From: JAFGRR01 sp964563855
GTDB lineage: Bacteria > Planctomycetota > Phycisphaerae > UBA1845 > Fen-1342
Length of the DNA: 64,000 bases
Assembly: GCA_964563855.1 (NCBI GenBank)
Contig: CAZLYU010000009.1
Location: 12,250-76,249 of the forward strand
Reading direction: 5' to 3'
Part shown: one piece after another, positions 8,376 through 16,621 of the stretch
Numbering within the stretch: position 1 is the stretch's first letter
How the letters are laid out: each line of letters opens with the position of its first letter
Translations under genes and position numbers: made by a program
Notes under the pieces: model-generated
Told to the model about the DNA's origin: nothing
The model's database searches: none
Seen by the model: the letters and a program-made list of their open reading frames with translations, nothing else

Positions 8376-10805
8376 ATGTCCGATGGCGCTGTTTGTGCAT
8401 GGCTGATGCGCGTCGACGAATTGCTCGCCGGCGCGACGCGTGACCATCGCGATGTCATCCGGCATCTCGAGGGCTGCCGGACGTGCCGCAATCACTTCCG
8501 CCGCAATGCCGATCACTTCCCGCACTTTCCGAACTACACGATCGTGGCGCATCTCGGTCGCGGCGGATTTGGCGATGTCTACCGCGCGATCCATCACACC
8601 AAAGGCCGCAGCGAAGCGCTGAAGGTGCTTTACGACGACACGCGACTCAAGACCGCGTTCTTTCACAACGAGGTCCACGCAGTGGCGCGCCTGGCGCACC
8701 CCGGCATCACGCGACTCTACGAAGCGCATCTCCGCCGCAAGCCGCTCTATTTCACCATGGAGTATGTCGAGGGGCGTCGGCTCGGCGTGTATCTCGCGGA
8801 TGAGCACCCGACGCTTCGCGAGCGCCTCGCGCTGTTTCAACGCATCGTCGATGCGGTCGATTACGCGCATCGCGAAGGGGTCGTCCATCGTGACCTCAAA
8901 CCCGCGAATATCCTGGTCGGCGACGATGGCGCGCCTTACATCCTTGACTTCGGCATCGCCGCGTGGGTTCGGCGCGAGACGGCCGAAGATGAGCGCAACG
9001 GTTCGCGCGTGCGCGACATGGGCCCCGTCGGTACTTACGGGTTCATCGCGCCTGAGCAAGCGCAACAGACGTCGGTCGATCCGCGGGCGGATATCTTCGC
9101 GCTCGGCGTCTTGCTGTTCACCATGGTGACCGACGGCCATCCGCGCGACGCGCGCAAGCAGAATGTCGTGCTGCGCGCGCTGCGCAGCCGCGGCGTCGAT
9201 CGCGCGGCCGATCTCGCGGCAATCATCAGCCGCTGCACCAATCCTGATCCCGAGCAGCGCTACGCCTCGTGCGCGGCGTTGGCCGACGATGTCGAGCGTT
9301 TCGTGAACATTCGCGCCGTCACCGCCCGGCGAGACGTCAGCCCGTTCTACTTGGTGACGCGGGCCGCCGGCTACGCCCTACGTCACAGTCCACTAGCGGT
9401 CTACACGTTTATCGTGCTGGTGACCGCGGGCGTCGCGGCGGCCGGCCTGCATCGCGTCGCGCTCGACCGGGCTGTGACGCCTTCCTTCAGTACGCCCGCC
9501 GCGCTCGTCGTGATCGACGATGCGGCCCAGCTTGACCTCGCGATGGGCGAGCTCGGCGCCGAGCTGCCCGGGCTCGATGCCGCCGACCCGCGCACCTGGC
9601 GTTTGTATCACGCGCAGCTCTTCGCCGCCCTCCAAGACGCCAATCCGACGGTGGTGCTGTGGGACGCGTACCTGCCCGAGTGCCGCCCGGATGTCGATCC
9701 ACCGTTGATTGCGGCCCTCGAGGGGCAGAGCGCCCCCGTCGTCGTCGGGTGCGCGACGCTCGACGCGAATGGCGAAGCGGTGATTTGCCCGGCGGTTCGC
9801 GAAGCGGCGGACGGTGTGGGCTTGCTCATGGGCGTGCGCCCAAGGCACACCGCGAATGAATTTGACGCGCTGATGGGCGTGAAGCGTGGGTTCAACCCGT
9901 GGCTGCCCGGCGCGCCGCTGATCGCTGCGGCGCTCGCGGCGCATCCCGACGCCGAGCCGGTCGTCGCGGTCGACGGCGGCTACGCCGAGATCCGCTTTCG
10001 TCGCCAACAGACGCCAGTTGGCGCGTCGCGCTGGCTTGACGATACACGTCGGCTCGCCCTGTGGGCGGTGGTGTCGGCTGACCAGGTCGCGAACCAGACG
10101 AGTGGGCGCCTGGCCGCGAATGACCAGGTGGCGATCGCACGGTCGGCGACGCCGCTGCGCGATCCCAATCGCTTGCGGCTGTCCTACCAGGACGTCATGA
10201 ACGCGACGCCGACGCAGCGCGACGCGTGGCTTACCGGCCGACCCGTCGTTGTGGGGCAGTGGAGTGCGTTTCGTGATGTCTACTACGTCAGCGGCGAGCT
10301 GGTGCGCGGCGTCGAAGTGATCGCCAGCACGCTCGACATGCTGAATCGCACGGCGTATCTACAGCGCTACACGCGGTTGGAGCTGGTGCTGCGCTGCGTG
10401 GCGTATGCGGCTGCGGCCGCGGCGCTGAGTGTGCTGCTGCGAGACCGTGTGCCCGGCTGGCGCCGTCTGACGCTTACCGCGACCATCGCATTCGCCGCCG
10501 GCGTTGCGTTGCTGATCATCGCCGTCATCGGCGCGCGACTGCCGTGGCTCGTGGAGCTGACGGTTGCACTCGGTGTGCTGTTTCTCGCCAGTGGTCCACT
10601 GCTGCTGCTCACCGCCAGCCGTCGGCTTCAAGAGCAATTGATGCCGCGTAGCACGGGCGGTGTCGATGTCGAGACGCGTCTGGCGACGCTGGTGCTCAAG
10701 ACGCGCGATCTAGCGGCGGACGAGGTCGGCGTTTCAGCCCAACAGGCTCGTCTTGAAAGCCCAGCTACACAGGCACGCAAAGAGGCCGACGTTGAGCAGC
10801 CATAG
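8376..10805 (+). CDS. Membrane Ser/Thr protein kinase with zinc motif and CHASE2-like sensor
   Basis: 809 residues. H30-x3-C34-x2-C37 resembles the anti-sigma (ZAS) zinc motif. The kinase domain runs from about 54 to 310, with glycine loop GRGGFG (61-66), ATP lysine K83, HRDLKPAN (catalytic D173, N178) and DFG (D191-G193), so it should be active. A membrane helix near 340-362 leads into an extracytoplasmic CHASE2-like sensor (about 365-650: ALVVIDDAAQLDLAMGEL, VVLWDAYLPE, DVYYVSGELVRGVEVIA). Three more helices at about 665-745 return the chain to the membrane. Planctomycetes carry many such kinases. The zinc motif hints at coupling to an ECF-type sigma pathway, but no sigma factor lies nearby. 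Confidence 0.9.
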   Translation: MSDGAVCAWLMRVDELLAGATRDHRDVIRHLEGCRTCRNHFRRNADHFPHFPNYTIVAHLGRGGFGDVYRAIHHTKGRSEALKVLYDDTRLKTAFFHNEVHAVARLAHPGITRLYEAHLRRKPLYFTMEYVEGRRLGVYLADEHPTLRERLALFQRIVDAVDYAHREGVVHRDLKPANILVGDDGAPYILDFGIAAWVRRETAEDERNGSRVRDMGPVGTYGFIAPEQAQQTSVDPRADIFALGVLLFTMVTDGHPRDARKQNVVLRALRSRGVDRAADLAAIISRCTNPDPEQRYASCAALADDVERFVNIRAVTARRDVSPFYLVTRAAGYALRHSPLAVYTFIVLVTAGVAAAGLHRVALDRAVTPSFSTPAALVVIDDAAQLDLAMGELGAELPGLDAADPRTWRLYHAQLFAALQDANPTVVLWDAYLPECRPDVDPPLIAALEGQSAPVVVGCATLDANGEAVICPAVREAADGVGLLMGVRPRHTANEFDALMGVKRGFNPWLPGAPLIAAALAAHPDAEPVVAVDGGYAEIRFRRQQTPVGASRWLDDTRRLALWAVVSADQVANQTSGRLAANDQVAIARSATPLRDPNRLRLSYQDVMNATPTQRDAWLTGRPVVVGQWSAFRDVYYVSGELVRGVEVIASTLDMLNRTAYLQRYTRLELVLRCVAYAAAAAALSVLLRDRVPGWRRLTLTATIAFAAGVALLIIAVIGARLPWLVELTVALGVLFLASGPLLLLTASRRLQEQLMPRSTGGVDVETRLATLVLKTRDLAADEVGVSAQQARLESPATQARKEADVEQP

Positions 10806-10877
10806 CATGCGAATCGCGCGTTGTCCCCACCGTCGTTCAGCTAGCAAGAAAGGTTGTTCGTGAGTTGCAGGCGGCAT
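10734..10877 (-). CDS. Small membrane protein, 47 residues (second micro-ORF of a pair)
   Basis: ATG 10877 is preceded by a perfect GGAGG (10885-10889) with a 7-base spacing, and the frame ends at TGA 10734-10736. The product has a polar, basic N-terminal half ending RRWGQRAIR, one hydrophobic helix (MLWLLNVGLFACLCSWAF) and a short tail, so it should be a single-pass membrane protein. Its 3' end overlaps the kinase 3' end on the opposite strand by 72 bases, and it begins 2 bases after the stop of the 25-residue ORF upstream. No family recognised. Support comes from the ribosome-binding site, the tight coupling and the clear membrane helix. Confidence 0.5.
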   Translation of the reverse strand: MPPATHEQPFLLAERRWGQRAIRMLWLLNVGLFACLCSWAFKTSLLG

Positions 10878-10879
10878 GG

Positions 10880-10957
10880 CTAGACCTCCATGCCGAAGAT
10901 CACGAGCTCAATGTGCAGCGTTGCGACGCGCACCAGTTCAAGGAACCAATTGAACAT
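10880..10957 (-). CDS. 25-residue hydrophobic micropeptide (first micro-ORF of a pair)
   Basis: ATG 10957 to TAG 10880. AGGTG (10963-10967) sits 5 bases upstream and AAGGAG a further 6 bases back (10973-10978). The peptide (MFNWFLELVRVATLHIEL, then VIFGMEV) is short, hydrophobic and amphipathic and could lie in or on the membrane. Its stop is 2 bases from the start of the 47-residue ORF, and the GGAGG that serves that ORF lies inside this one. It may therefore be a leader peptide controlling the second ORF, or one of two small subunits. No homologue recognised. Confidence 0.45.
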   Translation of the reverse strand: MFNWFLELVRVATLHIELVIFGMEV

Positions 10958-11061
10958 GGTTACACCTGTTTTCTCCTTCGTTCGCCATCGGTCGAGACAT
11001 GAGACACACGCGGTGTCAACGACCTAGACTTCATCGAACCCTTAGGCTCGGGCTTTAATAG

Positions 11062-11082
11062 GTCGCGCAAAAGTTGCGCGAC
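11062..11082. repeat. Perfect inverted repeat, possible operator
   Basis: Arms GTCGCGCAA and TTGCGCGAC (9 bp, perfect) flank a 3-base AAG. It lies 50 bases before the mannosidase ATG, just downstream of a -10-like TTTAAT (11054-11059). No T run follows, so an operator or mRNA hairpin is more likely than a terminator. Confidence 0.5.
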
Positions 11083-11132
11083 AAACTGTCAATTTCTTGC
11101 AATTGCCACGGAAGACAGCACGCATACCCATC

Positions 11133-13646
11133 ATGAAACGAGTCCTTCCCCTCCCAACACGCTGGCGCTTGACGCACTTTGACGGTTACGGCGAGATGCT
11201 CGGCGAGCTGCCGCCACGCCTCCCCGAAGCCCTCGACAACCTGCCATGGATCGAAGCCAGCGTCCCGGGCTCGGTCTACGGCGATCTCATGGCGGCGGGC
11301 TGGCTCGACGACATCTACGCCGACTGCAACACGCTCGCGGCGGAGTGGGTCGCGCAGCACTACTGGTATTACCAGATCACGTTCACGCCGCCCGCCGCAG
11401 CAGGCGCGCGGCGCCGCGTGTTGGTGTTCGATGGTCTCGATCTCGATGCGGATGTCTGGCTGAACGGCGTGCATGTCGCGTCGCACGGGAACGTATTCCT
11501 GCCGCTGCGGCTCGATGTGACCGCCTTGCTGCGCGACGGCGTCAACGACATCACCGTCCGCCTCAGCAGCGGGCTCGTCGAGCACGCCGACGACCCGGCG
11601 GGGCGCTTCAATCAGGAAGTGACCGCGACGCTGAGCAAGCGTCCGTACCTGCGAAAGCCGCAATTCGCCGCCCGCTGGGACTGGGCGCCGCGCCTGATGA
11701 ATGTGGGCATCGGCGGCGGGGTGTGGCTGGAAGACTTATGCGGGGCGCAGCTCGGCGCGCTGGGTATCGAAACGACACCCATGCGCGATACGGCGCACTG
11801 GACGCTCGCAGTTCGCGCTGTGGTCGCTGATGAGGCCCGTTGCGCGCAGCAGTTGCGCGTGCGTGCGACGGTGGAGGAGACGGGGCGGACCGTCGACGCC
11901 GACGTCGTTTTCGCGGCTGATGCGATCGAAGCGACCTGTCCGTTGTCTATCGAGCTGCGGGATCCGCAGTTGTGGTCGCCAGCGCCGCACGGCAGTCCAC
12001 ACCGTTATGGGCTGCACGTTCAGTTGCTCGATCAGCAAGACGGCGTCGTCGACGAACGACGGGTGCGTTTCGGTGTGCGCATGGCGGAGATCGTGCAGGG
12101 GCCGACTCGCGACGGGCAGGGAGAGCGCTTTCAACTCGCGATCAACGGGCGCGCCGTGTTTTGCAAAGGCGGCAATTGGGTGCCGGCGGACTTGCTCTAC
12201 AGCCAGCCGACCGATGACGACTATCGCGAGCTGGTGAGCCTTGCGCTCGAGGCGGGCTACAACTTTCTGCGCATCTGGGGCGGCGGGTGCTATGCGCCCG
12301 AAGCGTTGCTCGACGCCTGCGACGAAGCCGGCATCTTGGTCTGGCATGACTTGATGTTCGCATGCACGACGCATCCCGCGGACGATCCCGATTGGACCGC
12401 GAATGTCGAGCAGGAAGTGAAGCATCAAGTGCGTCGGATGGCGTGGCGACCGTGCGTGGTGCTGTGGGCGGGTAACAACGAAATCGACATGGGCGTGACG
12501 GACGGCTGGATCGCGAGCCGCGGATACAGCCAATCGCCGCAGACGTGCTACAAGTTGTTTCATCACACGCTGCGCAACATTGTGCGGCAGGAGAGCGCCG
12601 GGCGTCCGTACTGGCCGACGACGCCGTGGTCGCCGGACGGGTCGCATCCCAACCATCCGCTGATCGGCAACCAGCACCCGTGGGAGGTTGCGCTGCAGGG
12701 CGCGAAGGGCGACTACTGGCGCTACCTGACCGACGCCAGCCGCTTTGCGAACGAAGGCGGCATGATGGGCGCCAGCACCCTCAAGACGCTGCGGCAGATC
12801 TTGCCGGAAGGTGAGCGACGCGTCGGCGGACGCGTCTGGATGCATCACGACAATACGCAGAACAACTGGCGTCGCGAGCCGCTGCTCGACAACCTGCTGC
12901 GCATCAATCTCGTCGACGATCCGCGCACGCTGACCTTCGAAGACTACGCACGCTACAGCGCCATCCTGCAAGGCGAGGCGATCGCCACCGCGATCGACAA
13001 CTGGCGCCGACGCATGTGGGATTCGGCCGCCGCGGTCTTCTGGATGTTTAACGACTGCTGGCCCGCCACCGTCAGTTGGACACCGATCGACCATTACCGG
13101 CGCCGCAAGCCGCTGCTGTGGTCGTGTCGGCGGGCATTCGCGCCGCTCCGGCCGATTTGCGTCGCGCTCGACGACGAGTTGCTGGTGTTCGTCGTCAATG
13201 ATCACCTCACGCCGCAACCCGTCGAGCTGCGCTATGGGGTGTTTACGCTGGCGGGCGCATACGTCGTCGATCAGTCGACGCGTTTTGAGGCGCCGGCGAA
13301 CGATGGGATCGTGGCGGCGCGACTGCCGCTGAGTGCGCTCGATGGCGCGCCGACCGAGCGGGGCGCGTTCGCAGTCATGACCGACGCGAGCGGCGGGGTG
13401 CAGACGCACCGCCTGTTTCGCGCGCGGTTCAAGGAGCTGAACTTCGCTGCGCCCGACGTGCGCGTGACGCAAACGCAGGATCAGCTCAGTCTGGTGAGCG
13501 ACGCCTTCGCGTGGGCGGTGTGCCTGGATGAAGATGGCGAGCGGCCGCTGGCGGATAACTATTTCGACTTGCTGCCAGGGGTGGAGAAACGACTGGCGTG
13601 GCCATACGCCGACGCGCCGACAGTCCGGCTCGGTACGCGTGCGTGA
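11133..13646 (+). CDS. Beta-mannosidase-like glycoside hydrolase, family GH2
   Basis: 837 residues from ATG 11133; an upstream in-frame TTG at 11097 is less likely. The GH2 order is visible: sugar-binding sandwich (PWIEASVPGSVYGDLMAAG, LVFDGLDLDADVWLNGVHV), immunoglobulin-like domain, then a TIM barrel with FCKGGNWVPADLLY, LRIWGGGCYAPEALLDACDEAGILVWHDLMF and WAGNNEIDMG (acid/base Glu in NNE). FANEGGMMG occupies the position of the usual nucleophile SEFG, with its Glu kept. It should remove terminal beta-D-mannose from manno-oligosaccharides. There is no obvious signal peptide, so it is probably cytoplasmic. It stands alone, with an inverted repeat upstream and a hairpin downstream. Confidence 0.85.
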   Translation: MKRVLPLPTRWRLTHFDGYGEMLGELPPRLPEALDNLPWIEASVPGSVYGDLMAAGWLDDIYADCNTLAAEWVAQHYWYYQITFTPPAAAGARRRVLVFDGLDLDADVWLNGVHVASHGNVFLPLRLDVTALLRDGVNDITVRLSSGLVEHADDPAGRFNQEVTATLSKRPYLRKPQFAARWDWAPRLMNVGIGGGVWLEDLCGAQLGALGIETTPMRDTAHWTLAVRAVVADEARCAQQLRVRATVEETGRTVDADVVFAADAIEATCPLSIELRDPQLWSPAPHGSPHRYGLHVQLLDQQDGVVDERRVRFGVRMAEIVQGPTRDGQGERFQLAINGRAVFCKGGNWVPADLLYSQPTDDDYRELVSLALEAGYNFLRIWGGGCYAPEALLDACDEAGILVWHDLMFACTTHPADDPDWTANVEQEVKHQVRRMAWRPCVVLWAGNNEIDMGVTDGWIASRGYSQSPQTCYKLFHHTLRNIVRQESAGRPYWPTTPWSPDGSHPNHPLIGNQHPWEVALQGAKGDYWRYLTDASRFANEGGMMGASTLKTLRQILPEGERRVGGRVWMHHDNTQNNWRREPLLDNLLRINLVDDPRTLTFEDYARYSAILQGEAIATAIDNWRRRMWDSAAAVFWMFNDCWPATVSWTPIDHYRRRKPLLWSCRRAFAPLRPICVALDDELLVFVVNDHLTPQPVELRYGVFTLAGAYVVDQSTRFEAPANDGIVAARLPLSALDGAPTERGAFAVMTDASGGVQTHRLFRARFKELNFAAPDVRVTQTQDQLSLVSDAFAWAVCLDEDGERPLADNYFDLLPGVEKRLAWPYADAPTVRLGTRA

Positions 13647-13656
13647 TGACAATGGA

Positions 13657-13688
13657 GGCGCGCTTGCCAAACATGCCGCGAGCGCGCC
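13657..13688 (+). terminator. Hairpin terminator between convergent genes
   Basis: Perfect 8-bp arms GGCGCGCT and AGCGCGCC with a 16-base loop, followed by CTTTGATT. It sits between the stops of the mannosidase and the PEP-CTERM gene. The T tract is short, so efficiency is uncertain. Confidence 0.45.
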
Positions 13689-13735
13689 CTTTGATTAGAA
13701 CAGTGAACGCCTCGCTGCGCGCCCCGATGTCAGAA

Positions 13736-14347
13736 CTAGCCGTTCAGGCGTCGACGCAAAGCCGCGAGTGCCGCTAGGCCAAGCGTGATGACCGACGCCG
13801 GCTCGGGAATCTGGATCACGGCGAACTCGATGCTCGAGGCGTTGGTGGCGCCGGGGTCGGCCTGGAAGCCGCCGTCCACGCCATACATGCCGGCGGGGAG
13901 GAATGTGGTGAAGTTCGCGCCGCCGAACTGACCGTCCTCTTCGGTGTAGATGTCGTTGAACAGCACGTCGCCGGTGTCGAGATTGCGAACGCGAATGCTG
14001 CTCGAGCCTTCACCGACCTCGATTTCGTACACGCTGCTCAGGAGGTAGTCGCCGGGGATCATGATCTCGAACGCGATGTCGTAAGCGACGCTCGTGTCTT
14101 CGTTCACGGCCGCGTTCACATTGAAGCGGTACTCGGTTCCGACCGGGCCCGTAGCGCTGCCGGTCGCGTACAGCTCGGTTCCAACGGCGCCGATCTCGGC
14201 GGTGTCGCCGAGGAAGTCGACCGTATCGACGAGCAGAGGACCGGCGGTCGGAAAGCCGGTGAGCTCAAACTTGTTGAGCTGCAGGTCGGCGGCGCTGGCG
14301 CCAGCGATCCACGCGCCGGCGAGAAACAAGGCGCACATCTTCTTCAT
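13736..14347 (-). CDS. PEP-CTERM exported protein
   Basis: 203 residues from ATG 14347, supported by GAGGAG just upstream. The N-terminal MKKMCALFLAGAWIAGASA is a signal peptide with an AxA-type cleavage site. The mature part is a Thr/Asp/Gly-rich beta domain. The C-terminus IPEPASVITLGLAALAALRRRLNG is a full PEP-CTERM sorting signal: PEP motif, membrane helix, Arg cluster. Such proteins are processed by exosortase and end up on the cell surface or in exopolysaccharide. Function of the beta domain is unknown, and no exosortase gene is in the window. Confidence 0.85.
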   Translation of the reverse strand: MKKMCALFLAGAWIAGASAADLQLNKFELTGFPTAGPLLVDTVDFLGDTAEIGAVGTELYATGSATGPVGTEYRFNVNAAVNEDTSVAYDIAFEIMIPGDYLLSSVYEIEVGEGSSSIRVRNLDTGDVLFNDIYTEEDGQFGGANFTTFLPAGMYGVDGGFQADPGATNASSIEFAVIQIPEPASVITLGLAALAALRRRLNG

Positions 14348-14608
14348 TGGTGTTCTCCTCACTCCATTAGGTTTAACGCGACGCAACTCTGTGTGGGGGA
14401 GGCGGCAAATCGCAGCCCCCCACGTCGCACTCACCATTCAACGGCATTTGGCGCTCGAATGAACGCATCGGTCGGTGAAATGCGCGCAAAAGCTTGATGA
14501 AGGTTTGCGACCCGCCGGTCTTGAGAAGGTCTGCGTGCGCGAAGATGACCGGTGGTCGTCGAACCCGCTTTCTGATGGCGTCGAGCGGATGGCGGCGACA
14601 GAAACTGC

Positions 14609-15652
14609 TTGCTCGGAAACGGCGCGAGTTTTACGCTAAGAGGCTTGATTGTCGGCGACGCGGTTGGCGCCGCCGACTGCTCGTTTCGTGCGCGTGTGCG
14701 AGTGTCTGCTCGATTGCGAAAGATCTGGACCCACTCGAAATCGCCTTCATCCCCCGCTGTTCGCGGCCTGACGTTGGCGGAGCTGCTGATCGTGGTCGGC
14801 GTGATCGCGCTCTTGGCGGCGCTGCTCACGCCGGCGCTGCAGGCGGCGCACCAGCAAGCGGTGCAGACCACGTGCATGGCCGCGGAGCAGCAGATCGGGC
14901 TGGCGCTCGAAACGGCCCGCAGCGAACACGAGTTCTATCCACTCTGGGACGATAACGGCTCGCCGATCGTCTTCACATGGCTCGACGTGCTCGTCCAGCG
15001 GCACTATCTGCACAGCGTTCGTGTTGGCTACTGCCGAGCCGACAAGCGCCCCGACCCGTTGAACGAGGCGCGGGCCAACTCGCTCGGTCGTACGTTGGCG
15101 TATCCGCCGGAGCCCTCGCGTCGCGGCATCGACTACAGCTACGGGATCGGCGTTCCGCTGTCGGCGGGCGGCTGGGCGTGGCGGCCCGAGCAGACGATAG
15201 ACGGCGCCGAGCCGCAACCGCGCCGTTTTGTGGATCACGAGCGATCGCCGTCGCGTCGCTTGCTTGTGTCTGACGCGACGTGGTCGGGGGTCTTCAATCT
15301 GACCGGCTATGCGATCGCGTCGAACGTGTGGAACGACCAAACGCAGTTCGACAACACGATCGCGTGGCGGCATCCCGAGTTTTCCGCGAGCGTGCTGTAC
15401 CAAGACGGCCACGTCAGTCGCGTTAAGTATCGGCTCGACGAGCCAACTCCGGTGGACACGTTTGGGACGTTTGTGTGGTATCCGGGCGAGCCGCTGGCGC
15501 TCACGCCCGACTCGGAGCACGACGGCAACTACTACCCGCTCTCGCCGCCTCCCAACCCGATGGGCGCCCCGCGCGGCGAGGTGCTGCCGGCGGAGATGGT
15601 TCCCGCGTATTACACGGCCAACGGCCTGTGGAGCGAGATTCCACACAAGTAG
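14609..15652 (+). CDS. Prepilin-type N-terminal protein (pseudopilin-like, planctomycete type)
   Basis: Up to 347 residues. The prepilin peptidase site is G|LTLAELLIVVGVIALLAALLTPAL near residue 53, with the conserved Glu at +5, followed by a globular domain containing WDDNGSPIVF, RRLLVSDATW and SVLYQDGHVSRVKY. The last segment resembles the C-terminal DGH motif of planctomycete type II secretion-like pseudopilins. The start is uncertain: TTG 14609 gives a leader of more than 50 residues, which is unusually long, and a GTG start at 14696 or 14702 would be more typical. A lipoprotein gene follows about 170 bases later. Confidence 0.7.
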   Translation: MLGNGASFTLRGLIVGDAVGAADCSFRARVRVSARLRKIWTHSKSPSSPAVRGLTLAELLIVVGVIALLAALLTPALQAAHQQAVQTTCMAAEQQIGLALETARSEHEFYPLWDDNGSPIVFTWLDVLVQRHYLHSVRVGYCRADKRPDPLNEARANSLGRTLAYPPEPSRRGIDYSYGIGVPLSAGGWAWRPEQTIDGAEPQPRRFVDHERSPSRRLLVSDATWSGVFNLTGYAIASNVWNDQTQFDNTIAWRHPEFSASVLYQDGHVSRVKYRLDEPTPVDTFGTFVWYPGEPLALTPDSEHDGNYYPLSPPPNPMGAPRGEVLPAEMVPAYYTANGLWSEIPHK

Positions 15653-15824
15653 GCCACGCGTAAATCGTCGCGTCGCAGCACTGTTCGTGCGTTCACGAAA
15701 CCGATGCGGCGACGCACGATTGTGATGGATGCGCGACGGATATCGGTCCGCGTCATGAAGATTTGTCGTTGGTTGAGCTACCCTGCGCAGGCCAACACTA
15801 GCGCATTGTTACGAGGACGTGAGC

Positions 15825-16583
15825 GTGATTGAATTCAAACCGCAAAGCCGTGTTTTGCTGGCGGCGTGGGTGTTGCTGCTTGCCGGCTGCAACTCCATTT
15901 ACCTCGGCGACCTGTTGGGGCCGCCGGTTCCGCTGGGTCCGAGCGCTGGCGTCGACGATCCAAACAGCAGCGTCGACGATGGCGGTCGCGATCCGAACGC
16001 GCCGTTCGTCGTGGCGCGCATGAGCAGCTTTCTTCCTTTCCCGTACGATCTCGACAATCATCAATTCGCGAGTCGCGGAGCCTCGGTACGCGATTCTGAT
16101 GTGTGGATCGAGGGCGAATTTCCGCGTTTCACGATTCACTGGTCGCCGGAACTCGAGGTGCGTTCGGTCGAGGTTGAATATCTCGTCCGCTCAGGTGACG
16201 AAGATCCCTACGGCATCAGAGTTGATGGCCGTGAATTTGATCCGAATGTTCCGTCGATCCTGCCGCCGGTGGTGTACGGCGCGTACAACATTCCCGGAAC
16301 GCAACCGATGTCGCGCGTGCAGCAGCCGGCGCCGACGATGACGCTCGGCGTCGACGATCTCGGCTTCGGTCGATTTCTGTCTGAGACGCCGAACGGGCCG
16401 CGCGATGACCAGACGATCGAGATTCGGATCTACGCTTTCGATCCCGAAAATGTGCGCCCGAACGGCGACAACGTGACGTCTGTCGCAGCGATCTTCTATG
16501 TCGCCAACAATCTGTCACGCGGTGGCAGAGAGGACGACATTGCGCAGTGTGCAAGCGATGAGCGCGAGTGTTTGGGCGACTAG
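15825..16583 (+). CDS. Secreted lipoprotein, unknown function
   Basis: 252 residues from GTG 15825, chosen because GAGGA (15813-15817) is 7 bases upstream; GTG 15819 would lie too close to that site. The leader VLLAAWVLLLAGC is a lipobox with Cys near residue 22. The mature protein begins with an Asp/Asn/Ser-rich linker and then a beta-rich domain (FTIHWSPELEVRSVEVEYLVRS; TIEIRIYAFDPENVRPNGDNVT). No enzyme motif is visible. It follows the prepilin-like gene on the same strand, but the gap is large enough for its own promoter. Confidence 0.65.
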   Translation: MIEFKPQSRVLLAAWVLLLAGCNSIYLGDLLGPPVPLGPSAGVDDPNSSVDDGGRDPNAPFVVARMSSFLPFPYDLDNHQFASRGASVRDSDVWIEGEFPRFTIHWSPELEVRSVEVEYLVRSGDEDPYGIRVDGREFDPNVPSILPPVVYGAYNIPGTQPMSRVQQPAPTMTLGVDDLGFGRFLSETPNGPRDDQTIEIRIYAFDPENVRPNGDNVTSVAAIFYVANNLSRGGREDDIAQCASDERECLGD

Positions 16584-16621
16584 CGTCCGCGACTCAGGTT
16601 TTCTCGGACGGCTGCACGCGG

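Noticed and set aside
11736..13670. 644-residue antisense ORF over the mannosidase
   Set aside because: Shadow frame: composition is Arg/His/Val-rich and the sense strand has catalytic GH2 motifs.
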